A stretch of 64,000 nt of DNA from Lewinellaceae bacterium SD302 (lineage in GTDB: Bacteria > Bacteroidota > Bacteroidia > Chitinophagales > Saprospiraceae). Below the pieces are notes generated by a model. That model did no database searches and was not told where the DNA came from. It saw only the letters and a program-made list of their open reading frames with translations. A program made the translations under genes and the position numbers. Shown piece after piece: positions 7,560 to 16,152 of this stretch. The stretch lies in NCBI GenBank assembly GCA_002591745.1, contig PDLQ01000010.1, positions 62,001 through 126,000 of the forward strand, read 5' to 3'. Every line of letters starts with the position of its first letter. The stretch's first letter is position 1.

Positions 7560-10235
7560 ATGCGATACATTCTACCATTACTTGCGCTGTGTCTATGCAT
7601 GGCAACACCAGTAACCGCCCAAATGGTCATTTTCGAAGATGACTTCGAGAACGGCTCCGGTAACTGGGTACTGGAAGGTGCCTGGGGACTCACCACCGCA
7701 CAATCCAACTCACCAACCAACTCCCTGACCGACAGCCCCGGTGGCAACTACGCGGCCAGCCAGAACATCTCAGCTACCCTTGCTGACCCCCTGGATTTCA
7801 CTACGGCGCTGGATGCCAACCTGTTCTTCTCCGCCATCTACGACATCGAGGACGGTAACTTCGATTACCTCTTCATCGAAGTCAGTACCGACGGTGTAAC
7901 CTGGCTCGAACTGGACCGTATTTTCGGTCAGGGAAATCTTTCTCCCTGGATCGAGTACGACTACTCCCTGGCTGGCTTTGCCGGTGAGGAAGAAGTATTT
8001 GTCCGCTTCCGTTTCTTCAGTGACGGCGGCTTCGAGGTTGACGGTGCTTATATCGATGACGTACGTGTGGAAATCTCCGACGTGGACAACGGTCCCCCAC
8101 TGGTCGTACATAACGGCCCCGAATTCTACGAAGGCGTAGCCGGTGATTTCGTGGCTACTGCTCAGATTGCCGACATTTCCGGTATTGGCTCAGCAGTACT
8201 TTCCTACGATCTTGATGGTGCCTCCGGTGGTACAGTTGACGGTGTAGATAATGGAGACGGAACTTTCGACTTCACTATTCCGGCCCAACCCGCTGGCGTG
8301 CAAGTAGATTATTCCATTACCGTTGCCGACGCATCTCCAAATGCAAACGCGGTCACCGTTGATGGCTTCGACTACATCGCCGGCACCCACGTCTTTTATG
8401 ACAACGGCGTAGTAGACTTCGTGAACAGCTTTGGCCCCGCTGCCCAATCCGGCCTGACCGGTGCCGCCGTACGTTTCACTTTGAGCAACCAGAACGTCGT
8501 ATACGCCCTGATTCGCAACTACACCGACAACATGCGCCCCAACAGTCCGATGATGTTCCACATCTGGGACGACGCCGGCGGCGTTCCCGGCAACGATGTC
8601 ATCGAGCCATTCGAAGTGATCCCCGAAGCCAACCTGATCGACAATAGCCCGATGACCCGCATCGACCTGTCTGCTTTTACCGACGAGTTGTCCGCCTTGT
8701 CCGGTGATTTCTACGCTGGCTACACCGTACCAGAAGGCGAAACCTGGCTGGTACAAACCACCCCGACCATCGCCGGCCGTACTTACGTCTTCAACGGTGC
8801 TGACTGGACCCTGGAAACGGATGATTACCACTTCCGTCTCGTAACCGAGTTCCAGCCTGCTCTCACCGAAAATGACAGCTGTGACGTAGCCTATGACCTG
8901 AGCGGCCTTTTGGGCGGAGTGAATGGTGCAACCCAGAACTCTCCTTTGTTCGATAATACGACCGCCACTACCGGTGCTTTCGACCCTACTGACGGCTTCG
9001 ACTGTTTCGCAGACACGGGTGGCCCAGCCCTGGACAATACCCAATGGTTCACTTTCGTGGGCGACGGCAACATCTACGAAATTCGCACCGACGACTGTGG
9101 TGCCGCTAACCCGATGCCCGACAACGACAGTCAAATAGCCGTATACAGTGGAGATGACTGCGACAACCTTACACCGGTTGCCTGTAACGAAGACGAGGGC
9201 AACCCCCTCTTTAATGGTCTCGTAACCTTGGAAACTGAAGTAGGTGTAACCTACTACGTTTTGGTCGACGGCTGGAACGGCCTGGTGGGTGAGTACTGCG
9301 TGACTATGACCAGAATTGAAGAGACGTTCTGTGAGGATATTTCCGCTGGTACTTCCGTAGCTGAAGCTCAGGTAATTTGTTTGAACGATACACTGCGCAT
9401 CACCAACGCCGACGTAGTGATTCCCAACAGTGTAGAAGGAGAAGCCATTGGTTATGCCATGGTTGTTTCTTCCGCCGACATCAGTGGTTCAACCAGTCCC
9501 TTTACTGAGCAGTCTTTCGCTGGCAACTTTGCCGTGAACCCGACCGGCAGTTACAATATCGCTTTCGTTAATACCCTGGCTCAACTGCCAGCCGGTACTT
9601 ACTTCTTTACCTCGGTAGCTTTTGCCGGCGGTGTATATACCGATCCACCCACCAACACGCTTTCTTTGATCGACTTCACGAATGGTTGTGCCATTGCCGG
9701 TCAGAGTATCGAAGTTACCCTTTTGGATGCTACGGCTCCACTGTCTGCCAGCTTTGCGACCGTAAATGCAACCGATGGCAACAGCGACGGTTCCGCTACC
9801 GTTACAGCCAGCGGTGGTACCGGCGATTACAGCTACGAATGGAGTAATGGTGATATGGACGCTATGCTGGACGGTGTACCTTCTGGCACCTACACAGTGA
9901 CCATTACCGATGTTAACGGTTGTTCTGACCCGATCATCGAAGAAGTATTCATCGATTTCACGAGCAACGTAATCGACCCGACTATCGACGCTGCCGTTAA
10001 GCTCTTCCCCAACCCGGCTACCGGACTGGTTAACCTGAGCTACGACTTCGGTAACGCTATCGACTTCAACGTGAGCATCAGCAATCAGCTGGGACAGACC
10101 GTACTGACCCGCAACGTAAGTAGTGCTACCGCCGGTAGTCTGCAGTTTGACGTAAGCGAACTGCCCGCCGGCATGTACGCTGTACGCCTGGCCGACGGTA
10201 ATCGCTTTACCGTGAAGCCGCTGATCGTTAAGTAA
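7560..10235 (+). CDS. Secreted multidomain protein with SprB repeat and T9SS type A sorting domain
   Basis: 891 residues. Signal peptide about 1-21 (cleavage after VTAQ). Next is a choice-of-anchor/MAM-like beta-sandwich (EDDFENGSGNWVLEG, residues 26-170), an Ig-like region, a segment with Cys-rich bacterial pre-peptidase-like features (about 440-590), and one SprB-type repeat (SGGTGDYSYEWSNGD...GTYTVTITDVNGC, about 740-800). The last 80 residues are a T9SS sorting domain (LFPNPATGLVNLSY ... LPAGMYAVRLADG), so the protein should cross the outer membrane and be anchored or released. No catalytic domain is recognised; an adhesin-like or matrix role is inference. A strong terminator follows. Confidence 0.88.
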   Translation: MRYILPLLALCLCMATPVTAQMVIFEDDFENGSGNWVLEGAWGLTTAQSNSPTNSLTDSPGGNYAASQNISATLADPLDFTTALDANLFFSAIYDIEDGNFDYLFIEVSTDGVTWLELDRIFGQGNLSPWIEYDYSLAGFAGEEEVFVRFRFFSDGGFEVDGAYIDDVRVEISDVDNGPPLVVHNGPEFYEGVAGDFVATAQIADISGIGSAVLSYDLDGASGGTVDGVDNGDGTFDFTIPAQPAGVQVDYSITVADASPNANAVTVDGFDYIAGTHVFYDNGVVDFVNSFGPAAQSGLTGAAVRFTLSNQNVVYALIRNYTDNMRPNSPMMFHIWDDAGGVPGNDVIEPFEVIPEANLIDNSPMTRIDLSAFTDELSALSGDFYAGYTVPEGETWLVQTTPTIAGRTYVFNGADWTLETDDYHFRLVTEFQPALTENDSCDVAYDLSGLLGGVNGATQNSPLFDNTTATTGAFDPTDGFDCFADTGGPALDNTQWFTFVGDGNIYEIRTDDCGAANPMPDNDSQIAVYSGDDCDNLTPVACNEDEGNPLFNGLVTLETEVGVTYYVLVDGWNGLVGEYCVTMTRIEETFCEDISAGTSVAEAQVICLNDTLRITNADVVIPNSVEGEAIGYAMVVSSADISGSTSPFTEQSFAGNFAVNPTGSYNIAFVNTLAQLPAGTYFFTSVAFAGGVYTDPPTNTLSLIDFTNGCAIAGQSIEVTLLDATAPLSASFATVNATDGNSDGSATVTASGGTGDYSYEWSNGDMDAMLDGVPSGTYTVTITDVNGCSDPIIEEVFIDFTSNVIDPTIDAAVKLFPNPATGLVNLSYDFGNAIDFNVSISNQLGQTVLTRNVSSATAGSLQFDVSELPAGMYAVRLADGNRFTVKPLIVK

Positions 10236-10275
10236 CTCCGTTACGAACATTCTTTTACTTTCGGGTAATTAATGC

Positions 10276-10309
10276 AGAGAGCCGTGATCCTTTTGGGTCA
10301 CGGCTCTCT
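10276..10309 (+). terminator. Terminator after the T9SS protein gene
   Basis: AGAGAGCCGTGATCC (10276-10290) pairs with GGGTCACGGCTCTCT (10295-10309), loop TTTT. It lies inside a potential in-frame N-terminal extension of the next gene and so rules that extension out. Confidence 0.85.
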
Positions 10310-10325
10310 TTATGTTCCAAAACCT

Positions 10326-10333
10326 TACCTTCG
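10326..10333 (+). promoter_or_regulatory. -7 promoter box of the thiolase-like gene
   Basis: TACCTTCG, one change from consensus and spelled like the carA box (TATCTTCG). Only four bases separate it from the ATG at 10338, predicting a leaderless mRNA. Confidence 0.5.
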
Positions 10334-10337
10334 CAAG

Positions 10338-11549
10338 ATGCCGAACGATGCCTATATTTTTGACGCTATCCGTACCCCTCGGGCCAATGGAGTTGCTGGT
10401 GGTGCACTCTATGAAGTAAAGCCAGTGGGTCTGCTCAGCGACTGCCTGAATACCCTGGCCGAACGGAGTGAGGTGGAAAATTTCGCCCTCGAAGTAGACG
10501 ACCTCATCATTGGCTGCAATACTCCGGCCGGCGACCAGGGTTACAACATTGCCCGGGCTGCGCTGCTACACGCCGGCTGGACGTTGGCCCGCGGTGGTTT
10601 GCAGATCAATCGCTTCAACACCAGTGCTCTGGAAGCCATAAACTCCGCCGCCGCGCGGATCGGGGCTGGCTTCGATGACCTGATCATTGCCGGAGGACTG
10701 GAATGTATGAGCCGGGTACCGACTTACCTCAATAGCGGCCCGATGATGAATGATCCGCAATCCGTGATCAACAGTCATTATATTCCTCAGGGAGTGGCAG
10801 CCGATCTGGTAGCCACGATGGACCTAATCGAACGAGAGCAACTGGATGAATTCGCTCTGCGTTCTCACCGGCGTGCTCTGGCAGCCCGTGATAGTAAACA
10901 TTTCCGGCAGTCCATGATGCGGATCGAGGACCAGAGCGGCCTGCTCATTCTTGACGAAGACACCATGCCTAACCAGCGATTGACCAGCGATGCCCTGGCC
11001 AAAATGCCCGCTCGTTATGCTGAGATGGGTCTGGCGGGTTTTGATAATATGGCCCTGCACCGTTTTCCACTGGTAAGAAAAGTGAATCACCTGCACACGG
11101 CCGGCAATACAGGCATGGCCGCTGACGGGGCCGCAATTTGTCTAATGGGTACCGCCGCAAGGGGTAAAGAACTGGGGCTAAGCCCAAAGGCCCGCATCCG
11201 CTCCGTAGCCATGGCTACAACTGACGCTACCCTACTGACCGGAGGGGTGGCGGCCGCAACCCTGGCTCTGGACAAAGCGGGATTGAACCGAGATGATGTG
11301 GACCTGTGGGAATTTAACGAATCCTTTGCCGCCCCGGCCATCCGCTTCCGCAACGAATTGGAGTTAAATGACGAGCAATTCAATCGCTACGGAGGGTCAA
11401 TCGCTTTTGGGGAACCGCTGGGAGCAGTTGGAGGCATGATGCTCTGCCACTTGCTGGCCGGGCTGGAAGAAAATGACAAAAGTATCGGTAGTCTGACCAT
11501 CGACGCCGGCAGCGGACTGGCTCTTAGTACCGTGATTGAAAGAGTGTAA
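10338..11549 (+). CDS. Thiolase-fold protein lacking the catalytic Cys, His and Cys
   Basis: 403 residues with the complete thiolase fold (AYIFDAIRTPR N-terminus, IAGGLECMSRVP, WEFNESFAAPAI, FGEPLGAVGG). All three catalytic residues of thiolases are changed: the acyl-accepting Cys of the NRFCASG motif is Asn94 (NRFNTSA), the GHP His is Glu359 (FGEPLG), and the C-terminal CxGGG Cys is Thr387 (LTIDAGSG). The usual Claisen condensation or thiolysis should therefore be impossible. Since a FadB-like protein follows, a structural role in a fatty-acid oxidation complex or a new acyl-CoA reaction is possible (inference). The start is set by family alignment and the preceding terminator. Confidence 0.85.
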   Translation: MPNDAYIFDAIRTPRANGVAGGALYEVKPVGLLSDCLNTLAERSEVENFALEVDDLIIGCNTPAGDQGYNIARAALLHAGWTLARGGLQINRFNTSALEAINSAAARIGAGFDDLIIAGGLECMSRVPTYLNSGPMMNDPQSVINSHYIPQGVAADLVATMDLIEREQLDEFALRSHRRALAARDSKHFRQSMMRIEDQSGLLILDEDTMPNQRLTSDALAKMPARYAEMGLAGFDNMALHRFPLVRKVNHLHTAGNTGMAADGAAICLMGTAARGKELGLSPKARIRSVAMATTDATLLTGGVAAATLALDKAGLNRDDVDLWEFNESFAAPAIRFRNELELNDEQFNRYGGSIAFGEPLGAVGGMMLCHLLAGLEENDKSIGSLTIDAGSGLALSTVIERV

Positions 11550-11688
11550 ATGAAAGATGGGAAATATCAGACGTGGAGAGTTCGATATTGTGGTCCCCTC
11601 ATCATATTTGATAACTTTAGGCTTATTCGATTTACTCTTCCAGCGCTGATTTTACTTCACGTTGAACACGACTTTTTCATTTAGCAAT

Positions 11689-11696
11689 TAGCTTTG
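11689..11696 (+). promoter_or_regulatory. -7 promoter box candidate for the fadB-like gene
   Basis: TAGCTTTG, exact TAnnTTTG match, 144 bases before the ATG. As at eno, it runs directly into a motif copy (11696-11704). The rest of the 11550-11840 spacer holds an imperfect inverted repeat (11741-11757 with 11797-11813). Confidence 0.45.
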
Positions 11697-11704
11697 CTAC
11701 TTTG
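11696..11704 (+). repeat. GCTACTTTG motif copy upstream of the fadB-like gene
   Basis: TTTGCTACTTTGAAGCCC then AAAAAA; belongs to the AAGCC-ending subtype also seen at 40794 and 57315. Confidence 0.8.
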
Positions 11705-11840
11705 AAGCCCAAAAAATTTGAACACGTTTGATTCACCATTTGATATTTAACATTTTGCAAAAAATACGTGTACGCGTTAAGAGTGCGCAAGAGCAGCAAA
11801 TGTCAAATATTGAAGGTAGAATTCTCAATGTTAAATGTAA

Positions 11841-13991
11841 ATGATCCACTACCGTAAAGACACCGATAAGATCGTTACCCTATTCCTGGATATGGACGGG
11901 CGGGACGGTAACGTGATCAACCATGAGATTGTGGCGGCTTTCGAACCCCTGCTGGAACATTTGCTGGGCGAAAAAGATAAAGGCGAGCTGAATGGCGTAA
12001 TTATAACCTCTAATAAAAAGACCTTTTTGGAAGGTGGCGACCTGGAATACCTCTACCACGCCACGGACCCGGAGGAACTATATCATTCTTCCTTAAAGCT
12101 GAAGCGTTTCTTGCGGGATTTGGAGCAGCCCGGCGTACCCGTAGTAGCTGCCATTAATGGAGATGCCATTGGCACCGGTTTTGAGCTGGCCCTGGCCTGT
12201 CACCACCGTATTGTACTCGACAATCCAAAGATCAGGGTCGGTCACCCGGAAGTGAAAATCGGGTTAATTCCGAGTGGCGGGGCCATTATCCGACTAATGT
12301 GGCTGCTCGGAATTGAGCGGGCTTTCCCACTGTTGCTTGAAGGACGTCGTTATAGTCCGCAGGAGGCCCTGAAAGTAGGCATTATCGACTCCCTGGCATC
12401 TAACCGTAAGGAGATGCTGGAGCAGGCCAAAGCATGGCTTTTGACCCACCCGGATTGCCGACGGACGTGGGACGACCCGGACCAGGGCATTCCCGGTGGC
12501 ACGGCCCACGATCCGGATCTGGGTCATCGCATCCGATTGATGACAGCTAAACTGAGTTCCACCACTCACGACCGTTTTCCCGCCCACCGGGCGATCATCG
12601 AGATCCTGGCCGAGGGCTCAAAAGTGGACTTTGAGACGGCCTACCGCCTGGACAGTCGCTACTACGCTCACCTGGCCACCACACCGGTCTCCAAAAGTAT
12701 GATCTCTACTTTTTGGTTTGATAAACAAGCGGTGCGCAAGGGTTTGAACCGACCTAAGGGATACGGACGTTTCCGACCCAAGCGGGTTGGCGTAATCGGG
12801 GCCGGCCGGATGGGTTCAGCCATTGCTTTTACGGCCTTACGCAATGGTTTGGAGGTGCGTTTGAAAGATGTCAGCCAGCCGATTGCCGATCGCGGCCTCG
12901 CTTACATTAGCGAAAAAATCGATAGCTATATCGAACGGGGCACTTTCCAGCCCGAGGAAAAAGAAGAATTACTGAACCGCGTAAAAGCCACCGACCGCAA
13001 CGACGTGTTTGAGGAATGCGACCTCATCATCGAAGCGGTCTACGAGAATAAAATGGTGAAGCAAAAAGTACTGCGGGAGGCCGAGGACCACCTGGATGAG
13101 TACTCGATTTTCGCGACCAACACCATTTCCATTCCGGTAAGTCAACTGGCCGAGCAAGCCCGGCGGCCGGAAAACTACGTGGGTATCCACTTTTTCGTAC
13201 CTGCGGAAAAGAACTCCGTAGTGGAGATTGTCAAGGGCGAAAACACCAGCGAGGAAACCGTTGCCAGGGCCTTTGATTTTGCTACGGCTATCCGCAAGAC
13301 CCCGCTGGTAGTAAAGGACGTTTGGGGTTTCTATGCCGGTCGGGTGCAGAACACCTATATCCTGGAAGGCATTACCATGTTACAAGAGGGCTACCCCGCC
13401 GCCCTGATCGAAAACATCGGTGTCCAGAGCGGAATGCCTAAAGGTCCGCTGGAGCTGGCCGACGAGTTGGGGCTGGAAATCGTACGCCGTTACGAACGTC
13501 AGGCCGCCGAACATTATGGCAGTAATTACGAGCCTCACCCCGCCGCATCCGCACTGGACAAGATGATCGACGAACTGAACAGGAAGGGCCGCAGCGCCAA
13601 AGGTGGTTTCTACAATTACGATCGCAGCGACGAAGACCATCAATACGAACTTTGGCCGGATCTACACCAGCACTTCTCCATTACCAAAGACGGTTATGAC
13701 CGGCGGCGGATGCAGGAGCGCTTCCTCTACACCCAGGTGATCGAAGCCGGCTGGTGTATGCACGAGGGGGTGCTGAAAAGCCGGGCAGCGGCTAACCTGG
13801 GCAGTGTCTACGGCTGGGGTTTCCCGGCACATACCGGTGGAGTGATGCGCTACGTATATACTTACGGATTGGAAAAATTCATCGCACGCTGTGCTTTCTT
13901 CCAGGAACGTTACGGACCACGCTTCCGGATGCCCGGCTACTTCAAGAAAATCACAATGGAGGAGTTGGGGGAGTTGAGTAAGGTGGAGTGA
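11841..13991 (+). CDS. FadB-like enoyl-CoA hydratase / 3-hydroxyacyl-CoA dehydrogenase fusion
   Basis: 716 residues, same two-enzyme order and length as the fatty-acid oxidation alpha subunit FadB/FadJ. The hydratase half keeps both catalytic glutamates (Glu115 in GFELALAC, Glu137 in GHPEVKIG). The dehydrogenase half keeps the NAD loop GAGRMG (320-325) and the His450-Glu462 pair (GIHFFVPAEKNSVVEIV). However, the conserved Asn of GFFVNR is Gly500 (GFYAGRV), HFFNP reads HFFVP, and the NTS segment reads NTI. Hydration should work; dehydrogenation is doubtful. It lies 291 bases after the thiolase-like gene, likely a functional pair. Confidence 0.88.
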   Translation: MIHYRKDTDKIVTLFLDMDGRDGNVINHEIVAAFEPLLEHLLGEKDKGELNGVIITSNKKTFLEGGDLEYLYHATDPEELYHSSLKLKRFLRDLEQPGVPVVAAINGDAIGTGFELALACHHRIVLDNPKIRVGHPEVKIGLIPSGGAIIRLMWLLGIERAFPLLLEGRRYSPQEALKVGIIDSLASNRKEMLEQAKAWLLTHPDCRRTWDDPDQGIPGGTAHDPDLGHRIRLMTAKLSSTTHDRFPAHRAIIEILAEGSKVDFETAYRLDSRYYAHLATTPVSKSMISTFWFDKQAVRKGLNRPKGYGRFRPKRVGVIGAGRMGSAIAFTALRNGLEVRLKDVSQPIADRGLAYISEKIDSYIERGTFQPEEKEELLNRVKATDRNDVFEECDLIIEAVYENKMVKQKVLREAEDHLDEYSIFATNTISIPVSQLAEQARRPENYVGIHFFVPAEKNSVVEIVKGENTSEETVARAFDFATAIRKTPLVVKDVWGFYAGRVQNTYILEGITMLQEGYPAALIENIGVQSGMPKGPLELADELGLEIVRRYERQAAEHYGSNYEPHPAASALDKMIDELNRKGRSAKGGFYNYDRSDEDHQYELWPDLHQHFSITKDGYDRRRMQERFLYTQVIEAGWCMHEGVLKSRAAANLGSVYGWGFPAHTGGVMRYVYTYGLEKFIARCAFFQERYGPRFRMPGYFKKITMEELGELSKVE

Positions 13992-13999
13992 AACGTGGT

Positions 14000-14318
14000 T
14001 TTTGGACTACTTTAGCATTGAGGCACAAAACGTAATAATTGGATACAGTTTAAAACACCTGGCTGAATCCGGAAAACTTAGAGCTTGTTTGGGAATTGCT
14101 ATGAACTGAAAAACAATGATTTATGGTTCTGACTATACCATAAAATTGTGAGCTTGGCGGGTCAAGCGATCTATTTTTGGTGACGCCAGGTTCATAAATG
14201 CTTGTTTTTCAGGAAATAGAAATCAAAACAAGCTCTTAGTCTCTAATTACCTTAGTTCAATAACACCAACGCAACTTTTGAATATTGGCTCGACATAATC
14301 GTTGCAAACGATTTCGCC
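14000..14318. other. Intergenic region holding a palindromic element
   Basis: No gene seen. The bulk is the inverted-repeat element at 14079-14239. Bases 13999-14024 (TTTTTGGACTA then CTTTAGCATTG) look like a decayed copy of the interspersed 20-base motif. Confidence 0.6.
14079..14239. repeat. MITE-like element with about 46-base terminal inverted repeats
   Basis: Left arm 14079-14125 begins TAGAGCTTGTTT and contains CTGAAAAACAA and ATTTATG; right arm 14193-14239 is its reverse complement with about 35 of 47 positions conserved. The 67-base centre has no coding potential. The size and symmetry fit a miniature inverted-repeat transposable element or a large palindromic repeat; no transposase is present in the window. 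Confidence 0.7.
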
Positions 14319-14852
14319 ATGCTCCCAGACCTCATCCATACTCCTCGCCTAAGTCTGCGACCTCCAAAAACGGGTGATGCTGAAATCGCCCTCAAGCGTT
14401 GGGCCGGCGATCCGGAAGTGGCCAAGTACACCAGTTGGATGCCGCACACCGAAGCCGCTACTATCCAGGTATTCCTGGACGGCTTGGCTAAAGAACGGAA
14501 GGAAGGCAGCTGTTACGCTTACATGATCTGTCGCCGGGGAGAAACTGAACCGATCGGGATGATTGAGGCTAATCCCGAACAAGGTTTCAAAGCTATGCTC
14601 GGTTACGTGCTGATGCGCAGCGAATGGGGAAAGGGCTACATGACCGAAGCGTTGACCAAGATAACAGACCTCCTGTTTGAAGTGCCCACCATGCGGCGCG
14701 TCTTCGCCTTCTGCGACGTAGAGAACCCCGCCAGTGCTGCCGTGATGCGCAAGGCCGGCATGACGGATGAGGGCATTTTACGAAAATACTTTATCCACCC
14801 CAACCTGGGGCAGGAACCGAGAGATGTGCTGATGCTGGCAAAAATTCGGTAA
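14319..14852 (+). CDS. GNAT family N-acetyltransferase, RimJ/RimL-like
   Basis: 177 residues with the typical RimJ/RimL opening (IHTPRLSLRPPKTGDAEIA), the acetyl-CoA loop (LMRSEWGKGYMTEAL, about 107-121) and the C-terminal DVENPASAAVMRKAGM segment (about 143-158). It should move an acetyl group from acetyl-CoA to an amine, perhaps a ribosomal protein N-terminus or small molecule; the substrate cannot be read from sequence. It probably forms an operon with the next gene, 10 bases downstream. Confidence 0.85.
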   Translation: MLPDLIHTPRLSLRPPKTGDAEIALKRWAGDPEVAKYTSWMPHTEAATIQVFLDGLAKERKEGSCYAYMICRRGETEPIGMIEANPEQGFKAMLGYVLMRSEWGKGYMTEALTKITDLLFEVPTMRRVFAFCDVENPASAAVMRKAGMTDEGILRKYFIHPNLGQEPRDVLMLAKIR

Positions 14853-14862
14853 TTTGACTGCC

Positions 14863-15240
14863 ATGAATCTGGAACAGAACAAGCAAAATGCCATCGCTTT
14901 CTATAAAATGGCTTTCGAAGGCGATCCCGCCGGTGCGGTAGAACTTTACGTGGGCCAACAATATATTCAGCATAATCCGGACGTAGCCGACGGTCCAAGG
15001 GGTTTCATTGATTATTTCAACCGAATGCAAAGTGAATATCCGGTAAAATCCGTTGAATTCCTACGCTGCATCGCCCAAGGCAATCTGGTCTCTCTGCACA
15101 CCAGGCAAGACTGGCCGGACAACGAGCAATACGTTACGATGGACTTTTTCAGATTCGACGAAAATGGCAAGATCTGCGAGCACTGGGATGCCATCCAGAA
15201 AGTTCCGGCAAGCGCTCAAAACGATAATGGCATGTTCTAG
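14863..15240 (+). CDS. SnoaL-like / NTF2-fold protein
   Basis: 125 residues from the ATG at 14863 (a TTG nine bases earlier is also in frame). The pattern NKQNAIAFYKMAFEGDPAGAVELY ... QYIQHNP ... MDFFRFDENGKICEHWD is that of predicted SnoaL-like aldol-condensation-related proteins. The cone-shaped fold binds small hydrophobic ligands; no substrate is known. Its TAG stop overlaps the stop of the convergent DJ-1 gene by four bases. Confidence 0.8.
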   Translation: MNLEQNKQNAIAFYKMAFEGDPAGAVELYVGQQYIQHNPDVADGPRGFIDYFNRMQSEYPVKSVEFLRCIAQGNLVSLHTRQDWPDNEQYVTMDFFRFDENGKICEHWDAIQKVPASAQNDNGMF

Positions 15241-15998
15241 TGATTTATCAGATGCGGCACCTCGCTGAGCCTCCAATCAATGACTAAGCCACCGGCAAGG
15301 CTCCTGGCAATACTGTCTCCATAGAGGTGCTCCGTCAGGTACAGGGTGGCCTCGAAAGACTTGGCTCCACCGGCGCTGGTGAGGTATTTACCGTCGTGTA
15401 CGAAGAGGACGTCTTTACGAATATCCAGTTCCGGAAAGCGTGCACGCATCTGGTCGATGTCGCTGGGGAAAGTCGTGGAGATAGAATTATTCAATAAGCC
15501 GGCGGCCGCCAGCACGAAGGCACCATCACAGTGGCTGGTTACGAATTCGGCTTCGCGATCGGCCCGGCGCACGAAATCGAGCATGGCTTCATCGTCCAGG
15601 TCGGTATCCAGGTGATGCTCGGCGCTGGGGACGACCAGAATGTCGATGCGGGGTAAGGTATCGGTCAGGTAATTGGCGTCGGGTAAAATCCGCAGCCCTT
15701 CGAAAGTTGTGATTGGGTGGCGGGTATTGGCGACGGTAAATACATTCATCTGGCGAATCCCATCGCGAAAAACAGTGTGCTGAAAGATGTCATAAGGGGC
15801 CGTCAATTCCGTATTGTAAACGCCGTCCATAATCAGAAAAGCAACGTTGTAGCGGGTTTCTTCTTCGGGCAGTTGCAAGCGGATCGGGACTTCCTCCTCT
15901 TTTTTGGCTGACAAAGTAGCAGTGGTTGATTCGGAGGAGCAGCTTAGCAGTCCAGCAATGAGCAGTGATAGCGGAAAAATAATGACAACATTTTTCAT
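15237..15998 (-). CDS. DJ-1/PfpI family lipoprotein
   Basis: 253 residues. An N-terminal lipoprotein signal ends in LLSC (Cys20), so the protein is probably lipid-anchored in the envelope. The rest is a DJ-1/PfpI-type glutamine-amidotransferase-like fold (VAFLIMDGVYNTELTAPYDIF; nucleophile elbow Cys157 in VTSHCDGAF). The family includes chaperones, deglycase-like proteins and AraC-linked sensors; an enzymatic role is not certain. Codons 27-32 (ATLSAKK) consist of an interspersed motif copy, placed in the linker after the lipobox. Confidence 0.82.
   Translation of the reverse strand: MKNVVIIFPLSLLIAGLLSCSSESTTATLSAKKEEEVPIRLQLPEEETRYNVAFLIMDGVYNTELTAPYDIFQHTVFRDGIRQMNVFTVANTRHPITTFEGLRILPDANYLTDTLPRIDILVVPSAEHHLDTDLDDEAMLDFVRRADREAEFVTSHCDGAFVLAAAGLLNNSISTTFPSDIDQMRARFPELDIRKDVLFVHDGKYLTSAGGAKSFEATLYLTEHLYGDSIARSLAGGLVIDWRLSEVPHLINH
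15912..15920 (-). repeat. GCTACTTTG motif copy inside the DJ-1 lipoprotein gene
   Basis: Sense strand reads GCTACTTTGTCAGCCAAAAAA, coding A-T-L-S-A-K-K in the linker after the lipobox. Confidence 0.8.
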
Positions 15999-16004
15999 AG
16001 GCTA

Positions 16005-16012
16005 TAAAGATA
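16005..16012 (-). promoter_or_regulatory. -7-like promoter box of the DJ-1 gene
   Basis: TATCTTTA on the minus strand, six bases before the ATG at 15998. Confidence 0.4.
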
Positions 16013-16038
16013 CCGTGGAAAGAGCTTATTTGGATTGA

Positions 16039-16047
16039 CAGAGTAGC
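16039..16047 (-). repeat. Variant motif copy (GCTACTCTG)
   Basis: GGATTGACAGAGTAGCAGGGT; one mismatch in the core, same orientation as the copy at 15912. Confidence 0.6.
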
Positions 16048-16099
16048 AGGGTGAATAGTAAGCCACCACGATAATACTGAATCGATAACTACATTAAAA

Positions 16100-16128
16100 A
16101 AGCTGGTGAGTTTACGACTCACCAGCTT
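16100..16128. terminator. Terminator after the T9SS operon
   Basis: AAGCTGGTGAGT (16100-16111) pairs perfectly with ACTCACCAGCTT (16117-16128). T-rich sequence follows on the minus strand. It lies 25 bases past the stop of the 16153-17697 gene. Confidence 0.8.
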
Positions 16129-16152
16129 AAAAATATTCGATTTTTAGAATTA

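Noticed and set aside
8190-9134. Long open frame opposite the first T9SS protein (also 9489-10250)
   Set aside because: No start context, no known domain; composition mirrors the Thr/Asp/Gly-rich sense gene.
10272-10337. Extension of the thiolase-like protein
   Set aside because: The extra codons are the stem of the preceding terminator; homology starts at 10338.
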